Below the pieces are notes generated by a model that saw only the letters and a program-made list of their open reading frames with translations, ran no database searches and was not told the origin of the DNA. A stretch of DNA of 64,000 nucleotides, from assembly GCF_014192095.1 (NCBI RefSeq), contig NZ_JACHXN010000025.1, positions 1 to 64,000 on the forward strand. The letters are read 5' to 3'. Origin of the DNA: Phyllobacterium trifolii (GTDB lineage Bacteria > Pseudomonadota > Alphaproteobacteria > Rhizobiales > Rhizobiaceae). This document shows, piece after piece, positions 15,384 to 25,106 of this stretch (its first letter is position 1; each line of letters opens with the position of its first letter). Made by a program: the position numbers and the translations under genes.

Positions 15384-16598
15384 ATGAACAAACTATCGAT
15401 TGCATTTGCCGTCAGCCTTTTTGCCCTGTCCAGCACTGCCCGTGCCCTGGATCAGGTGGCGCCGACGCAACCGGTAGTGGCAAAACCCGCATGCGGGGGC
15501 GAACTGGAACCGTGGTTCAATGGACTGATCGCCGAGGCAAAAGCAGCCGGTGTAACCGATAGGGGCTTGGGTGAGCTTCTCAAGGCTTCGATGGACGACA
15601 AGGTACTGGAGCGCGACCGCGCCCAAGGCGTCTTCAATCAGACTTTCCTCACTTTCTCCTCGCGCATGGTGTCCGATTACCGTTTGAAACAGGGCGCGGC
15701 AAACCTCAAGAAGTATGCGGATACCTTTGCCAAGGCAGAAGCTGAGTATGGCGTTCCAGGACCGGTGATCGCAGCATTCTGGGGTCTTGAAACGGATTTC
15801 GGTGCAGTTCAGGGCGATTTCGATACTTTGAACGCACTCCTGACGCTCTCATTCGATTGCCGGCGGCCCGAACTTTTCCGCCCGCAGTTGATCGCTCTTC
15901 TGAAGCTTTTTGACAGCGGTGTCGTCGATGCCAAGACGACCGGCGCCTGGGCTGGCGAGATCGGTCAAATGCAGATGCTGCCAACCGACTATCTCGAGCG
16001 CGGCGTCGACGGTGATGGCGATGGCAAGGTCGATCTGAAGCACAGCGCGCCAGATGCGATCATGACCGCTGCTCGTGTGATGCATGATCTGGGCTGGCGC
16101 AAGGGTGAGCCATGGCTGGAGGAAGTAGAGCTCACACAAGAGCTGCCTTGGGAAAATGCCATGCGCACCAACCGCCTGCCCCACTCCAAGTGGGCTGCAT
16201 GGGGTGTTACCGGTATGAAGGGACCGCTCGGTCCCGACGATGGCGATGCCTCGCTGCTGCTTCCGATGGGCCGCAAGGGCCCAGCTTTCCTTTCCTATGC
16301 AAATTTCGACATTTTCGTCGAATGGAACAAATCGATCATCTACGCAACGACAGCAGCCTATTTTGCCACTCGCCTGGCCGGAGCGGGTCCGCTTGAGCCA
16401 ACCAATCCTGAAGCCGGGCTCAATCCCGAGCAAATGAAGGAATTGCAGAACAAGCTTGCGGCGCGGGGCCACGATATGGGCCCGAAGATCGATGGCGTGT
16501 TCGGCATTCTTACCCGCGATGCGGTACGCGACGAACAGATCCGCCTCGGTCTGCCCGCCGATGCGTGGCCAACACCCGAACTCCTCGGCAAGCTTTAG
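15384..16598 (+). CDS. Lytic murein transglycosylase (MltB family) with C-terminal peptidoglycan-binding domain
   Basis: A 404-residue periplasmic enzyme. A signal peptide covers residues 1-22 (MNKLSIAFAVSLFALSSTARA). The SLT-type domain has AFWGLETDFG with the catalytic Glu, QGDFDTLNALLTLSFDCRRPELF and GEIGQMQMLPTDYLERGVDGDGDGKVDL, typical of the MltB group. The last 60 residues, QMKELQNKLAARGHDMGPKIDG and FGILTRDAVRDEQ, form a peptidoglycan-binding domain. The ATG at 15384 is preferred since it directly precedes the signal peptide. Confidence 0.9.
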   Translation: MNKLSIAFAVSLFALSSTARALDQVAPTQPVVAKPACGGELEPWFNGLIAEAKAAGVTDRGLGELLKASMDDKVLERDRAQGVFNQTFLTFSSRMVSDYRLKQGAANLKKYADTFAKAEAEYGVPGPVIAAFWGLETDFGAVQGDFDTLNALLTLSFDCRRPELFRPQLIALLKLFDSGVVDAKTTGAWAGEIGQMQMLPTDYLERGVDGDGDGKVDLKHSAPDAIMTAARVMHDLGWRKGEPWLEEVELTQELPWENAMRTNRLPHSKWAAWGVTGMKGPLGPDDGDASLLLPMGRKGPAFLSYANFDIFVEWNKSIIYATTAAYFATRLAGAGPLEPTNPEAGLNPEQMKELQNKLAARGHDMGPKIDGVFGILTRDAVRDEQIRLGLPADAWPTPELLGKL

Positions 16599-16612
16599 AG
16601 CTTCGTCGCGAG

Positions 16613-17857
16613 CTACTGCGCAGGCGCCATCGTCTCGAGTGAGGCAAAACCTTCCGGTCGATCACCTTCGTCGAAGGGTGTTTCCACCTCGACGAACGTG
16701 TCAGGGTAAAAGCCGTTGAAGCGGGTGCGCAGCGATAGCGAGTAAGCTCCGATATTACCGATCTCGATCCAGTCCCCAGTGTCGACCGTTTCCGGCAACC
16801 AGAACGGGCGTGACAGGATATCGACGGAGTCGCACGTTGCGCCGCACACCCGGAACGGCACAATTTCCTTCGGATCGCCATGGCGGTGCTTTTTGGCTGG
16901 ATCGGGGATGAAACGGGCAGGCAGCGTGATCTTGCCGGTCCACGAATCGGACAGCGACGCCCAGATACCGTCATTTATGTATAGCCGTCTGCCCTTGCGT
17001 AAGAGAACACGCACGATCAATGAAAACGCCCGAGCGACAATGACGCGACCCGGCTCTGCCACCAGGGGCAAATCACCAAAACCATACTCCTTGATATCGC
17101 CCCGCAGCCGCGACATCAGTTGGCCAAGCGACGGCATCTCGACATGCTTGCGTTTCGGGTCATGTCCGTACTCAGCGGGAAAGCCACCACCGACGTCGAG
17201 ACCCGCCAAGGGAACCCCGGCGCGGTTGCGCACCCAATCAGCCGAGCTCAAGGCACGCTCATAGGTGTCTGGATCCTCGATCTGGCTGCCAACATGAAAA
17301 CACAGGCCCACCATGTAGCCGATCTTGTGGGCGCGCTGAAGCAGCTCTACTGCATGTGCTGGCGCGGCACCAAATTTCTTCGATAACTCGTAGGCGGCAT
17401 GTCCCTTGGTTTGCAGCCTTATGTATAGCGTTATGCTGGCTGGATCGATATCCAGTGCACGCACAATGCGGGTTACCTTGGCGATCTCATCCTCATGGTC
17501 CACTGCCAGAACACGAATGCCGTAGGTTTCGAGAGCAAGGCGAATATCCGACTGCGCCTTGATCGGGTGCATATACAGCATCTGCGCATCCGGTGCGACC
17601 TTGCGCACCGCTTCGAACTCTCCCGGGGATGCCACATCGAAAACGCTGATGCCATTGCGTGCCAGCGTTTCGAGCACAAGATTTTCGCCATTGGTCTTGA
17701 CCGCATAAGCCGTCTCGCCCGGGAACATCTTCATGAACTGGTGCGCGTCATCGATCAGAACTTGCGGCCGAAAACAGTAGACTGGCTGGTCCGGCCGCAG
17801 GGTAAGCGCTGCTTCACGGGCCGAGGCGAATCGTTGCATCGTTTTGTTCTGCGTCAT
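16613..17857 (-). CDS. Ornithine/lysine-type decarboxylase (PLP fold III)
   Basis: Fold-III PLP decarboxylases make putrescine or cadaverine. A 414-residue protein with the PLP lysine K54 in ETAYAVKTN, HVGSQIEDP, the phosphate loop GLDVGGGFP, EPGR, and CGATCDSVDIL, where the Cys is the catalytic residue of eukaryotic-type ornithine decarboxylases. NIGAYSLSLRTRFNGF closes the barrel. This matches the alphaproteobacterial ODC/LDC group better than diaminopimelate decarboxylase, which has a different C-terminal motif. It converges on the transglycosylase with a 14-base gap. Confidence 0.88.
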   Translation of the reverse strand: MTQNKTMQRFASAREAALTLRPDQPVYCFRPQVLIDDAHQFMKMFPGETAYAVKTNGENLVLETLARNGISVFDVASPGEFEAVRKVAPDAQMLYMHPIKAQSDIRLALETYGIRVLAVDHEDEIAKVTRIVRALDIDPASITLYIRLQTKGHAAYELSKKFGAAPAHAVELLQRAHKIGYMVGLCFHVGSQIEDPDTYERALSSADWVRNRAGVPLAGLDVGGGFPAEYGHDPKRKHVEMPSLGQLMSRLRGDIKEYGFGDLPLVAEPGRVIVARAFSLIVRVLLRKGRRLYINDGIWASLSDSWTGKITLPARFIPDPAKKHRHGDPKEIVPFRVCGATCDSVDILSRPFWLPETVDTGDWIEIGNIGAYSLSLRTRFNGFYPDTFVEVETPFDEGDRPEGFASLETMAPAQ

Positions 17858-17980
17858 GCAAAACTCTTATCAAGGACAGGTGACAGACGAAAGTCGGTTT
17901 CTTGCAGCTGGAATCGGGTGGTTTTATACCGTTGAACAGCTAGAAACCTTATCAGACTGCACTGTCGAAAGGATCTATCC

Positions 17981-18919
17981 GTGTCCACCGCGCAAACAAC
18001 GTCGCCCAATCCTCTCGCCATGACCAGCTTCGCATGGTTGCAATTGCTCCTTCTTGGCGCAATCTGGGGTGGGTCATTCTTCTTTGCGCGTGTCGCGGTT
18101 CAAGTGGTTCCCCCGTTAACGTTGGTGCTTTTTCGCGTGGCAGTAGCAGCTCTGGCACTTCATCTCTATCTGCTTAGCCGCGGCGTCCGGTTCTGGGACT
18201 ACCGGGATCATGCATTTGAGTTCGCTGGCCTTGGCCTGCTGATGAACGTCATCCCCTTTTCCCTGCTCTTCATCGGGCAGACAGTTCTTGGCGCAGGTGT
18301 CGAGTCGATCCTCAATGCTACAACACCGATCTGGACGGTCGTTGTCGCCGCCATCCTTACGGTAGACGAAAGGATCACGATCAACAAACTTGTCGGCATT
18401 CTCCTGGGCATATTCGGGCTCGTCATCATGATCGGCCCTGGTGTTCTCACGGGTCTCGGTGGTCCGCTTTGGGCTGAAATTGCTGTGATCGGCGCCACCC
18501 TCTCCTACGCTTTTGCCGGCATTCTGGCGAAGCGCTTCAAGGGAGTGCCACCCACAGTAACGTCCACCGGTCAAATGACCGCGTCCACGCTCATCATGAT
18601 ACCCGTGGTGCTCATCTACGACGGCGTTCCTGCCGTAGCGAACATTGATACCGGTGTCTGGTTGGCCATTCTCGGTCTTGGCCTTCTGTCGACCGCTTTC
18701 GCCTATATCCTCTATTTTTCGATCGTCCGGACGGCCGGCGCAACAAATGCATCACTCGTCACTTTGATCGTTCCAGTCAGCGCTATTCTGCTTGGAACAA
18801 TTTTTCTCGACGAGGAGCTCGCGCTTCAGGACTTCGTTGGCATGGCATTGATCGCTCTTGGATTGTTGACGATCGATGGCAGGCTGCTCTCAGCGCTGCA
18901 AAAGCGCCAAAAAGCGTAA
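17981..18919 (+). CDS. EamA-family (DMT) exporter
   Basis: A 312-residue inner-membrane protein with about ten helices in two EamA repeats; LLLGAIWGGSFFFARVAV opens repeat 1 and IAVIGATLSYAFAGILAKRF repeat 2. LDEELALQDFVGMALIALGLL is the usual end of the second repeat. The start is GTG at 17981, with AAGGA eight bases upstream. EamA proteins usually export amino acids or metabolites; the divergent neighbour is a decarboxylase, so an amine or amino-acid substrate is possible but unproved. Confidence 0.88.
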   Translation: MSTAQTTSPNPLAMTSFAWLQLLLLGAIWGGSFFFARVAVQVVPPLTLVLFRVAVAALALHLYLLSRGVRFWDYRDHAFEFAGLGLLMNVIPFSLLFIGQTVLGAGVESILNATTPIWTVVVAAILTVDERITINKLVGILLGIFGLVIMIGPGVLTGLGGPLWAEIAVIGATLSYAFAGILAKRFKGVPPTVTSTGQMTASTLIMIPVVLIYDGVPAVANIDTGVWLAILGLGLLSTAFAYILYFSIVRTAGATNASLVTLIVPVSAILLGTIFLDEELALQDFVGMALIALGLLTIDGRLLSALQKRQKA

Positions 18920-19223
18920 AGTTTTCAATATACCGTTAGCCTTATAGCTCGGGGTCCGCGGCTTAATTCTGGCCTAATTGTGGCAAAGCTCGAGCTACAC
19001 CCCTTATGTGTGACCTTTTTGCTGCACTGCAAAAATATACCGCTTTTGGGAACATTTTATCGTGATTTGAATATTTTTTATTGCTCTAAATGGGTTTAAA
19101 TTCAAAAACTTAGGTTTGGAGGGCAAAAAATTTCTACTATCCATGTCACAAGACCGCAATATTTGGGCTTTTTATGTGGCAAATTTGCGCTATGCTAAAT
19201 GGGTTAACTGCAGGAGACGAGCG
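18920..19223. other. AT-rich intergenic stretch
   Basis: A 304-base region between the EamA gene and a 28-residue gene. It is AT-rich (for example TTGAATATTTTTTATTGC around 19070) and likely holds the promoter of the small gene. I see no other gene, hairpin or repeat in it. Confidence 0.5.
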
Positions 19224-19310
19224 ATGGGACTAACTCGATCGATGAATGTCCTTATGATCTGTGCAGCGTTCGCATTTATTGGTGCAATGGTCGTAGGACT
19301 AATCCCCTGA
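19224..19310 (+). CDS. 28-residue single-helix membrane protein
   Basis: A short gene with a strong CAGGAGACGAGCG ribosome-binding site, ATG at 19224 and TGA at 19308-19310. The peptide is a basic N-terminus followed by one hydrophobic helix (MNVLMICAAFAFIGAMVVG). A stop in good position and an intrinsic terminator 60 bases downstream make it a complete transcription unit. Its role is unknown. Confidence 0.6.
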   Translation: MGLTRSMNVLMICAAFAFIGAMVVGLIP

Positions 19311-19371
19311 TTGTAAATAAGAGCGCTACGAAGATGGTCTCTGACCGTTAAGCGAATAGAAAACAGGAGGG

Positions 19372-19400
19372 CGGCCCGGTTATAGCAACCGGGCCGTTTT
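19372..19400 (+). terminator. Intrinsic terminator
   Basis: CGGCCCGGTT (19372-19381) pairs with AACCGGGCCG (19387-19396) around ATAGC, followed by TTTT. It ends the unit of the 28-residue gene and lies 14 bases from the metF stop, so it could serve both. Confidence 0.75.
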
Positions 19401-19413
19401 CGTTTCAAATTGC

Positions 19414-20343
19414 CTAGGCTGCAGCCCCGGCAAGACTGGCATCAACCGTATCGCTGCTACCAGGACGAACGCCAATCAAATGACAGATGGCGAAGGGTAG
19501 ATCAGCCCGGTTCATTGTGTAGAAATGGAAATCCTGGATACCGCGCTCGACCAGATCGAGCACCTGTTCGGCGGCAACCGCTGACGAGACCAACGCGTGC
19601 GTCTGCGGGTCATTGTCCAGCCCGTCAAACCGCTCGGCAAGCCATGCGGGAATATGCGTTCCGGCCTTCGAGCAGAAATTGGTGACCTGCGTGAAATTAT
19701 GGATCGGCAATATGCCGGGCAGGATCGGAATATAGATGCCAGCGCGGCGAACCTTTTCAACGTAACGTTCATAAAGATCGTTCTCGAAAAAGAATTGCGT
19801 GATCGCCCGCGTCGCGCCATTGTCGACCTTGCGTTTCAGCATGTCGATATCCGTGGCAAAATCTGGACTTTCCGGATGCTTTTCCGGATACGCGGAGACG
19901 GAAATGTCGAAGTCCGCGAAGGCTTTGAGTCCCGCGACCAGCTCGGCGCCGTTCTCATAGCCACCTGGAGTTGGTTTATAATGCGCGCCAACGCCGCCGG
20001 CCGGATCGCCGCGCAACGCCACGAAGCGCTTGACGCCCATGGCCGCAAACTCGCGCACAACCGTATCCACTTCTTCCTTGGTCGCATCGACGCAGGTCAG
20101 ATGGGCGGCGGCATTGACGTCGGTTTCAGTCAAAATCCGCTTGATTGTACGGGCAGTACGCTCCCGGGTGGTGCCGCCGGCACCGTAAGTCACCGATACG
20201 AATTCAGGATTGAGCGGCGCAAGGCGCGTCACCGTTTCCCAAAGCCGTTCTTCCATGACTTCCGTCTTTGGCGGGAAAAACTCAAATGAAACACGGATAA
20301 TTGACCCAATATCCGAACGGCGGGACTGGCGGAAAAAACTCAT
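19414..20343 (-). CDS. metF: Methylenetetrahydrofolate reductase
   Basis: Reduces 5,10-methylene-THF to 5-methyl-THF for methionine synthesis; FAD enzyme. A 309-residue protein: VSFEFFPPKTEVMEERLW, VSVTYGAGGTTRERT, HLTCVDATKEEV, FVALRGDP and SAYPEKHPES are the signature blocks. ATG at 20341-20343, preceded by GGAGAG. Its start codon shares one base with the end of the upstream ArsR-methyltransferase gene, so the two are coupled. Confidence 0.93.
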   Translation of the reverse strand: MSFFRQSRRSDIGSIIRVSFEFFPPKTEVMEERLWETVTRLAPLNPEFVSVTYGAGGTTRERTARTIKRILTETDVNAAAHLTCVDATKEEVDTVVREFAAMGVKRFVALRGDPAGGVGAHYKPTPGGYENGAELVAGLKAFADFDISVSAYPEKHPESPDFATDIDMLKRKVDNGATRAITQFFFENDLYERYVEKVRRAGIYIPILPGILPIHNFTQVTNFCSKAGTHIPAWLAERFDGLDNDPQTHALVSSAVAAEQVLDLVERGIQDFHFYTMNRADLPFAICHLIGVRPGSSDTVDASLAGAAA

Positions 20344-21350
20344 TATACGCTCTCCGTTATGCGGGAGGTTGAATCGGGATCGGCGATCAGCAGGCGTGGG
20401 TCGCGTGCCAGCCACAATTTGACGGTCAGTTTGTCATCGCCCTTCGGTTCTAGATCGCGGCTCTCTTCGAGCATCAATCCAGCCTCGGTCAGCCAGTCGC
20501 GCATCTGCCCGTCATTGAACCCAAGACGCACATGCGCATGATTGTCGCGCAGGAACTCAAGCTCATGCGGGGCAAAATCGACGATCAACATTCGCCCGCC
20601 TGCCCGCAACGCGCGCGCCGCTTCGCGGATTGCTTCCGCCGGATTGTCGAGAAAGTGCAGGACCTGGTGAATCGTCACGAGATCGAAAGACTCCCGATCG
20701 ACCGGCAGCGAATAGACGTCGCCGTGGCGAACCTGCGCGTTGGCAATCCCGTCGCGGTCGAGGTTTGAACGGGCGATAGTCAGCATGTCGCGATTAATGT
20801 CGATGCCGACACCGCGCACATAAAGCGGCGCAAAAAGCTCCAGAAGGCGGCCTGTGCCAGTCCCAACGTCGAGCATGGCCTGGAAGGGCTTGCGACCGAC
20901 GATCTTGATGAGCGCGTCCTCTACCGCGCCATCCGGGACATGCAGCGATCGGATCGCGTCCCAGCTGGTGGCATTGGCACTGAAGTAGGCAGCCGCACGC
21001 TCGCGACGCTGCAGTTTCACCGAGGAAAGGCGTTCAAGATCACGCTCCAACAGCGGATCGGCGTTGTCCAGACGGTCCAGAAGAGAGCGCGCGATGTCGC
21101 CGACGATCAGCGATTCTGCCAAACGGAAATAAGCCCAGGAACCTTCCTGATAACGGTTGATGAGGCTTGCTTCAAACAGGAGCTTGAGGTGGCGTGACAC
21201 ACGTGGCTGTGACTGGCCGAGAATAGTCGTAAGGTCCGAAACTGTCAGGTCGCCGCGCGACAAGAGCGCCAGAATACGCAAACGACTTGGCTCGGCCGCT
21301 GCTTTCAGCGTATCGACCATCAGATCAAGATTGAGATTGCGCTTGTCCAT
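20343..21350 (-). CDS. ArsR-family regulator fused to a SAM-dependent methyltransferase domain
   Basis: A 335-residue two-domain protein. Residues about 10-90 form an ArsR winged helix (LKAAAEPSRLRILALLSRGDLTVSDL, SQPRVSRHLKLL). Residues about 145-260 form a Rossmann methyltransferase with MLDVGTGTGRLLEL, VGIDINRDML, VRHGDVYSLPV and LVTIHQVLHFL. This architecture, next to metF, is known from alphaproteobacteria, where the methyltransferase half may sense SAM or SAH. ATG 21348-21350 follows GAGGTGA. A 20-bp near-palindrome lies just upstream as a probable operator. Confidence 0.88.
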   Translation of the reverse strand: MDKRNLNLDLMVDTLKAAAEPSRLRILALLSRGDLTVSDLTTILGQSQPRVSRHLKLLFEASLINRYQEGSWAYFRLAESLIVGDIARSLLDRLDNADPLLERDLERLSSVKLQRRERAAAYFSANATSWDAIRSLHVPDGAVEDALIKIVGRKPFQAMLDVGTGTGRLLELFAPLYVRGVGIDINRDMLTIARSNLDRDGIANAQVRHGDVYSLPVDRESFDLVTIHQVLHFLDNPAEAIREAARALRAGGRMLIVDFAPHELEFLRDNHAHVRLGFNDGQMRDWLTEAGLMLEESRDLEPKGDDKLTVKLWLARDPRLLIADPDSTSRITESV

Positions 21351-21365
21351 CATTCACCTCAAAAG

Positions 21366-21385
21366 ACATAAAGATATGTTTATGT
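21366..21385. promoter_or_regulatory. Probable operator of the ArsR-methyltransferase/metF operon
   Basis: ACATAAAGATATGTTTATGT is a 20-bp palindrome with one mismatched pair. It lies 16 bases upstream of the regulator's start, where autoregulation would act. Length and symmetry fit an ArsR-dimer site; SAH/SAM-responsive ArsR regulators (SahR type) use comparable palindromes. Confidence 0.6.
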
Positions 21386-21475
21386 GAGAAATCAAATTTT
21401 GGCAAGTTGTTTTTGCCGTTGACGACAAATTTTGCCGCGTTTGAAATATGACCAAGAATCACGCAAGGAACCTGC

Positions 21476-22526
<1,051 letters not shown>

Positions 22527-22536
22527 TTAAGCTATG

Positions 22537-22691
22537 AGGTCCGGCCGGTCTTCTGACTGAGGTTCATCTGAACCGCGCGCCTTCCGGATATCTCCGTGGC
22601 ATCTGCGCGGCCCATCCCCTTTACAGCGTTGGGCACGTGCCGGAGTCACACCGGCTTCCCGATTCTCCCGCAAAAAGCAGGCACCGGACCT
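22537..22691 (-). promoter_or_regulatory. Cobalamin riboswitch upstream of bluB
   Basis: Read leftward: P1 arm AGGTCCGG (complement of 22684-22691) pairs with CCGGACCT (complement of 22537-22544). In between are GGTGCC, GGGAAGCCGGTG, CTCCGGCACGTGCCC, CGCTGTAA and the B12 box AGTCAGAAGACCGGCC (complement of 22543-22558), in the order of the Rfam cobalamin aptamer. The 3' end lies 59 bases before the bluB ATG. The expression platform (sequestering or terminating stem) is not clear to me. Confidence 0.93.
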
Positions 22692-22729
22692 TCAGTCCAT
22701 TCGCCATAGAAAAGCTCTTGGCGCAAGCC

Positions 22730-23338
22730 TTAGATCGGATAAATCCATTGCTCAGGCACCCGTACATCGACTTTTTCACCGGCGCGAATGGTGCCCGGTT
22801 TCTCGATCCAGGCGACGATACCACGCAGGCGCTTCGAGACCCTGACGAAGTCAAGCGCTGTCGTCGTGTGATCTTCTGTGTCTGCATGTTCGCCGATGGA
22901 GCGTCCCGCCACTTTGCAAGGGGCATTTTGCCCGTCGACCTTCAGGGTGACGCCTCCTTCGAAGAACATCAGCGTCCGTGGCGGCAGCATCGAAAGCGCC
23001 GGAATACCGTCAATGACCATGTTGCCGCCGATCCATTCAGCCTTCAGTTCAGACAATCCCATACCAACAGCGACATCCGCCAGTTCGTCCGATGCGAGAA
23101 TGGAAAGCTGGCGCTCGTTGCGCATTTCCGTGCCGCGCGGATACCAGGGCTCACGCCCGCCGGACTTGCGCGTTGGACCAGCATGAAAATCGCCAACGAT
23201 GCCGTCGAATGTGAGATCAAGAGAAGCTGCAGGCGTCGTGACAAAATCGCCTGCGAGAGCTTCGAACAGCCCACTTACCCGCCCGCTAAGCTTGCGTGAA
23301 GGTAGTATTTCAGTTCTGGTTTCAAACAGGTCGGTCAT
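22730..23338 (-). CDS. MOSC-domain protein
   Basis: MOSC domains bind molybdenum cofactor or transfer sulfur. A 202-residue protein with LDLTFDGIVGDFHAGPTRKSGGRE, the EWIGGNMVIDGIPALSMLPPRTLMFF core, and NAPCKVAG, whose Cys is the conserved MOSC cysteine. ATG 23336-23338 follows GGAGGGG. Close to the YiiM-like stand-alone MOSC group; the substrate is unknown. Confidence 0.85.
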   Translation of the reverse strand: MTDLFETRTEILPSRKLSGRVSGLFEALAGDFVTTPAASLDLTFDGIVGDFHAGPTRKSGGREPWYPRGTEMRNERQLSILASDELADVAVGMGLSELKAEWIGGNMVIDGIPALSMLPPRTLMFFEGGVTLKVDGQNAPCKVAGRSIGEHADTEDHTTTALDFVRVSKRLRGIVAWIEKPGTIRAGEKVDVRVPEQWIYPI

Positions 23339-23456
23339 TGCACCCCTCCGTGAGACTCCCCGCATACTAGAAATTCAAGCCACGAAAACCAGCAAATAAG
23401 CCTGATGGGTTCGTCAAAAATGGTGATGGGAGAACGTCTCCGCCTCCCACTACCGT

Positions 23457-25106
23457 TTATCGAGTTAGCGGCTTGTAGCTCGGACGCTTCGGGTTGACGC
23501 TGTCCGGGCCAAGGCGGCGGATCTTGTCGTTCTCGTAGTCCTCGAAATTGCCTTCGAACCATTCCACATGGCTGTCGCCTTCGAATGCGAGGATATGTGT
23601 CGCCAGCCGGTCGAGGAACATGCGATCGTGGCTGATGATCACGGCGCAGCCTGCATATTTTTCCAGCGCGTCCTCAAGCGCCGCCAGCGTTTCGGTGTCG
23701 AGATCGTTGGTGGGCTCATCGAGCAGAAGAACATTGCCACCAGCCTGCAGCATCTTGGCGAGATGCACGCGATTGCGCTGACCGCCCGAGAGATTGCCGA
23801 CCTTCTGCTGCTGATCGCCGCCCTTGAAGTTGAACGCCGAGACATAGGCACGTGAGTTCATCTCGTGCTTGCCGAGCTTGATGATTTCATTGCCGCCCGA
23901 AATTTCTTCCCAGACGTTCTTGTCAGCCTTCAAATGATCGCGGCTCTGATCGACATAGCCAAGATGCACTGTTTCACCGATGCGGATGGATCCGGAATCC
24001 GGCTTTTCCTGTCCGGTGATCATCTTGAACAGGGTGGTCTTACCCGCGCCGTTGGGGCCGATAATGCCGACAATGCCGCCGGGCGGCAGCTTGAATGTAA
24101 GGTTTTCGATCAGCAGTCGATCCCCGAAGGATTTGGCGAGGCCTTCCGCTTCGATCACCACCTGACCAAGGCGCTCGCCTGCCGGAATGAGAATCTGTGC
24201 GTCGCCGGGCCGCTGATCGTTGGCCGCGTCCACCAAGGCGTCATAGGCCTTGATACGCGCCTTGGACTTGGCCTGACGAGCCTTGGGGCTCGCCGAAATC
24301 CATTCGCGCTCGCGCTCCAAAGCTTTCTGGCGCGAGTCGTCCTCACGACCTTCCTGCTGCATGCGCTTGGCCTTGGCGCCGAGATAGGCCGAGTAGTTGC
24401 CTTCATAAGGAATACCGCGACCGCGATCGAGTTCGAGAATCCAGCCGGTAACATTGTCGAGGAAGTAGCGATCGTGGGTGATCAACAGCACCGAGCCCTT
24501 GTATTCGCGCAGATGCTTTTCCAGCCACGCCGTGGTTTCCGCATCCAGATGGTTGGTCGGCTCGTCGAGGAGCAAGAGGTCCGGTTGCGAAAGCAGAAGA
24601 CGGCATAGAGCCACGCGGCGGCGTTCACCGCCGGAAAGGTTGGTTACCTCGCTGTCCCCAGGCGGGCAGCGCAATGCTTCCATGGCCATCTCGACCTGCG
24701 ATTCCAGATCCCAGAGGTTCTTGGAATCGATGATATCCTGCAACTTCGCGCCCTCGTCGGCGGTCTCGTCGGAATAATTCATCATGACTTCATTGTAGCG
24801 GTCGAGAATGGCCTTCTTGTCGGCAACTCCGTCCATGACGTTGCCCATCACATCCTTCGTCGGGTCGAGAACGGGCTCCTGAGCGAGATAACCAACTGTC
24901 GCGCCCTCAGCCAGCCAGGCCTCGCCTGTGTATTCTCTGTCCATGCCGGCCATGATCTTGAGGATCGTCGACTTACCGGCACCGTTCGGCCCGAGGATAC
25001 CGATCTTGGCATCGGGGTAGAAAGAAAGATGAATGTTTTCAAGAACCTTCTTGGTTCCATATGCCTTGTTCAGGCCGGCCATATGATAGATGAATTGGCG
25101 TGCCAT
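23457..25106 (-). CDS. ettA: Energy-dependent translational throttle protein (ABC-F)
   Basis: Ribosome-binding ABC-F ATPase that gates elongation by energy status. A 549-residue protein with two ABC domains: GPNGAGKSTILK and LSGGERRRVALCRLL in the first, GPNGAGKTTLFK and LSGGQRNRVHLAKML in the second, and LLLDEPTNHLD / LLLDEPTNDLD Walker B motifs. The linker contains the arm KRMQQEGREDDSRQKALEREREW. It starts MARQFIYHM as in EttA; a GTG four codons earlier is less likely. Confidence 0.94.
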   Translation of the reverse strand: MARQFIYHMAGLNKAYGTKKVLENIHLSFYPDAKIGILGPNGAGKSTILKIMAGMDREYTGEAWLAEGATVGYLAQEPVLDPTKDVMGNVMDGVADKKAILDRYNEVMMNYSDETADEGAKLQDIIDSKNLWDLESQVEMAMEALRCPPGDSEVTNLSGGERRRVALCRLLLSQPDLLLLDEPTNHLDAETTAWLEKHLREYKGSVLLITHDRYFLDNVTGWILELDRGRGIPYEGNYSAYLGAKAKRMQQEGREDDSRQKALEREREWISASPKARQAKSKARIKAYDALVDAANDQRPGDAQILIPAGERLGQVVIEAEGLAKSFGDRLLIENLTFKLPPGGIVGIIGPNGAGKTTLFKMITGQEKPDSGSIRIGETVHLGYVDQSRDHLKADKNVWEEISGGNEIIKLGKHEMNSRAYVSAFNFKGGDQQQKVGNLSGGQRNRVHLAKMLQAGGNVLLLDEPTNDLDTETLAALEDALEKYAGCAVIISHDRMFLDRLATHILAFEGDSHVEWFEGNFEDYENDKIRRLGPDSVNPKRPSYKPLTR

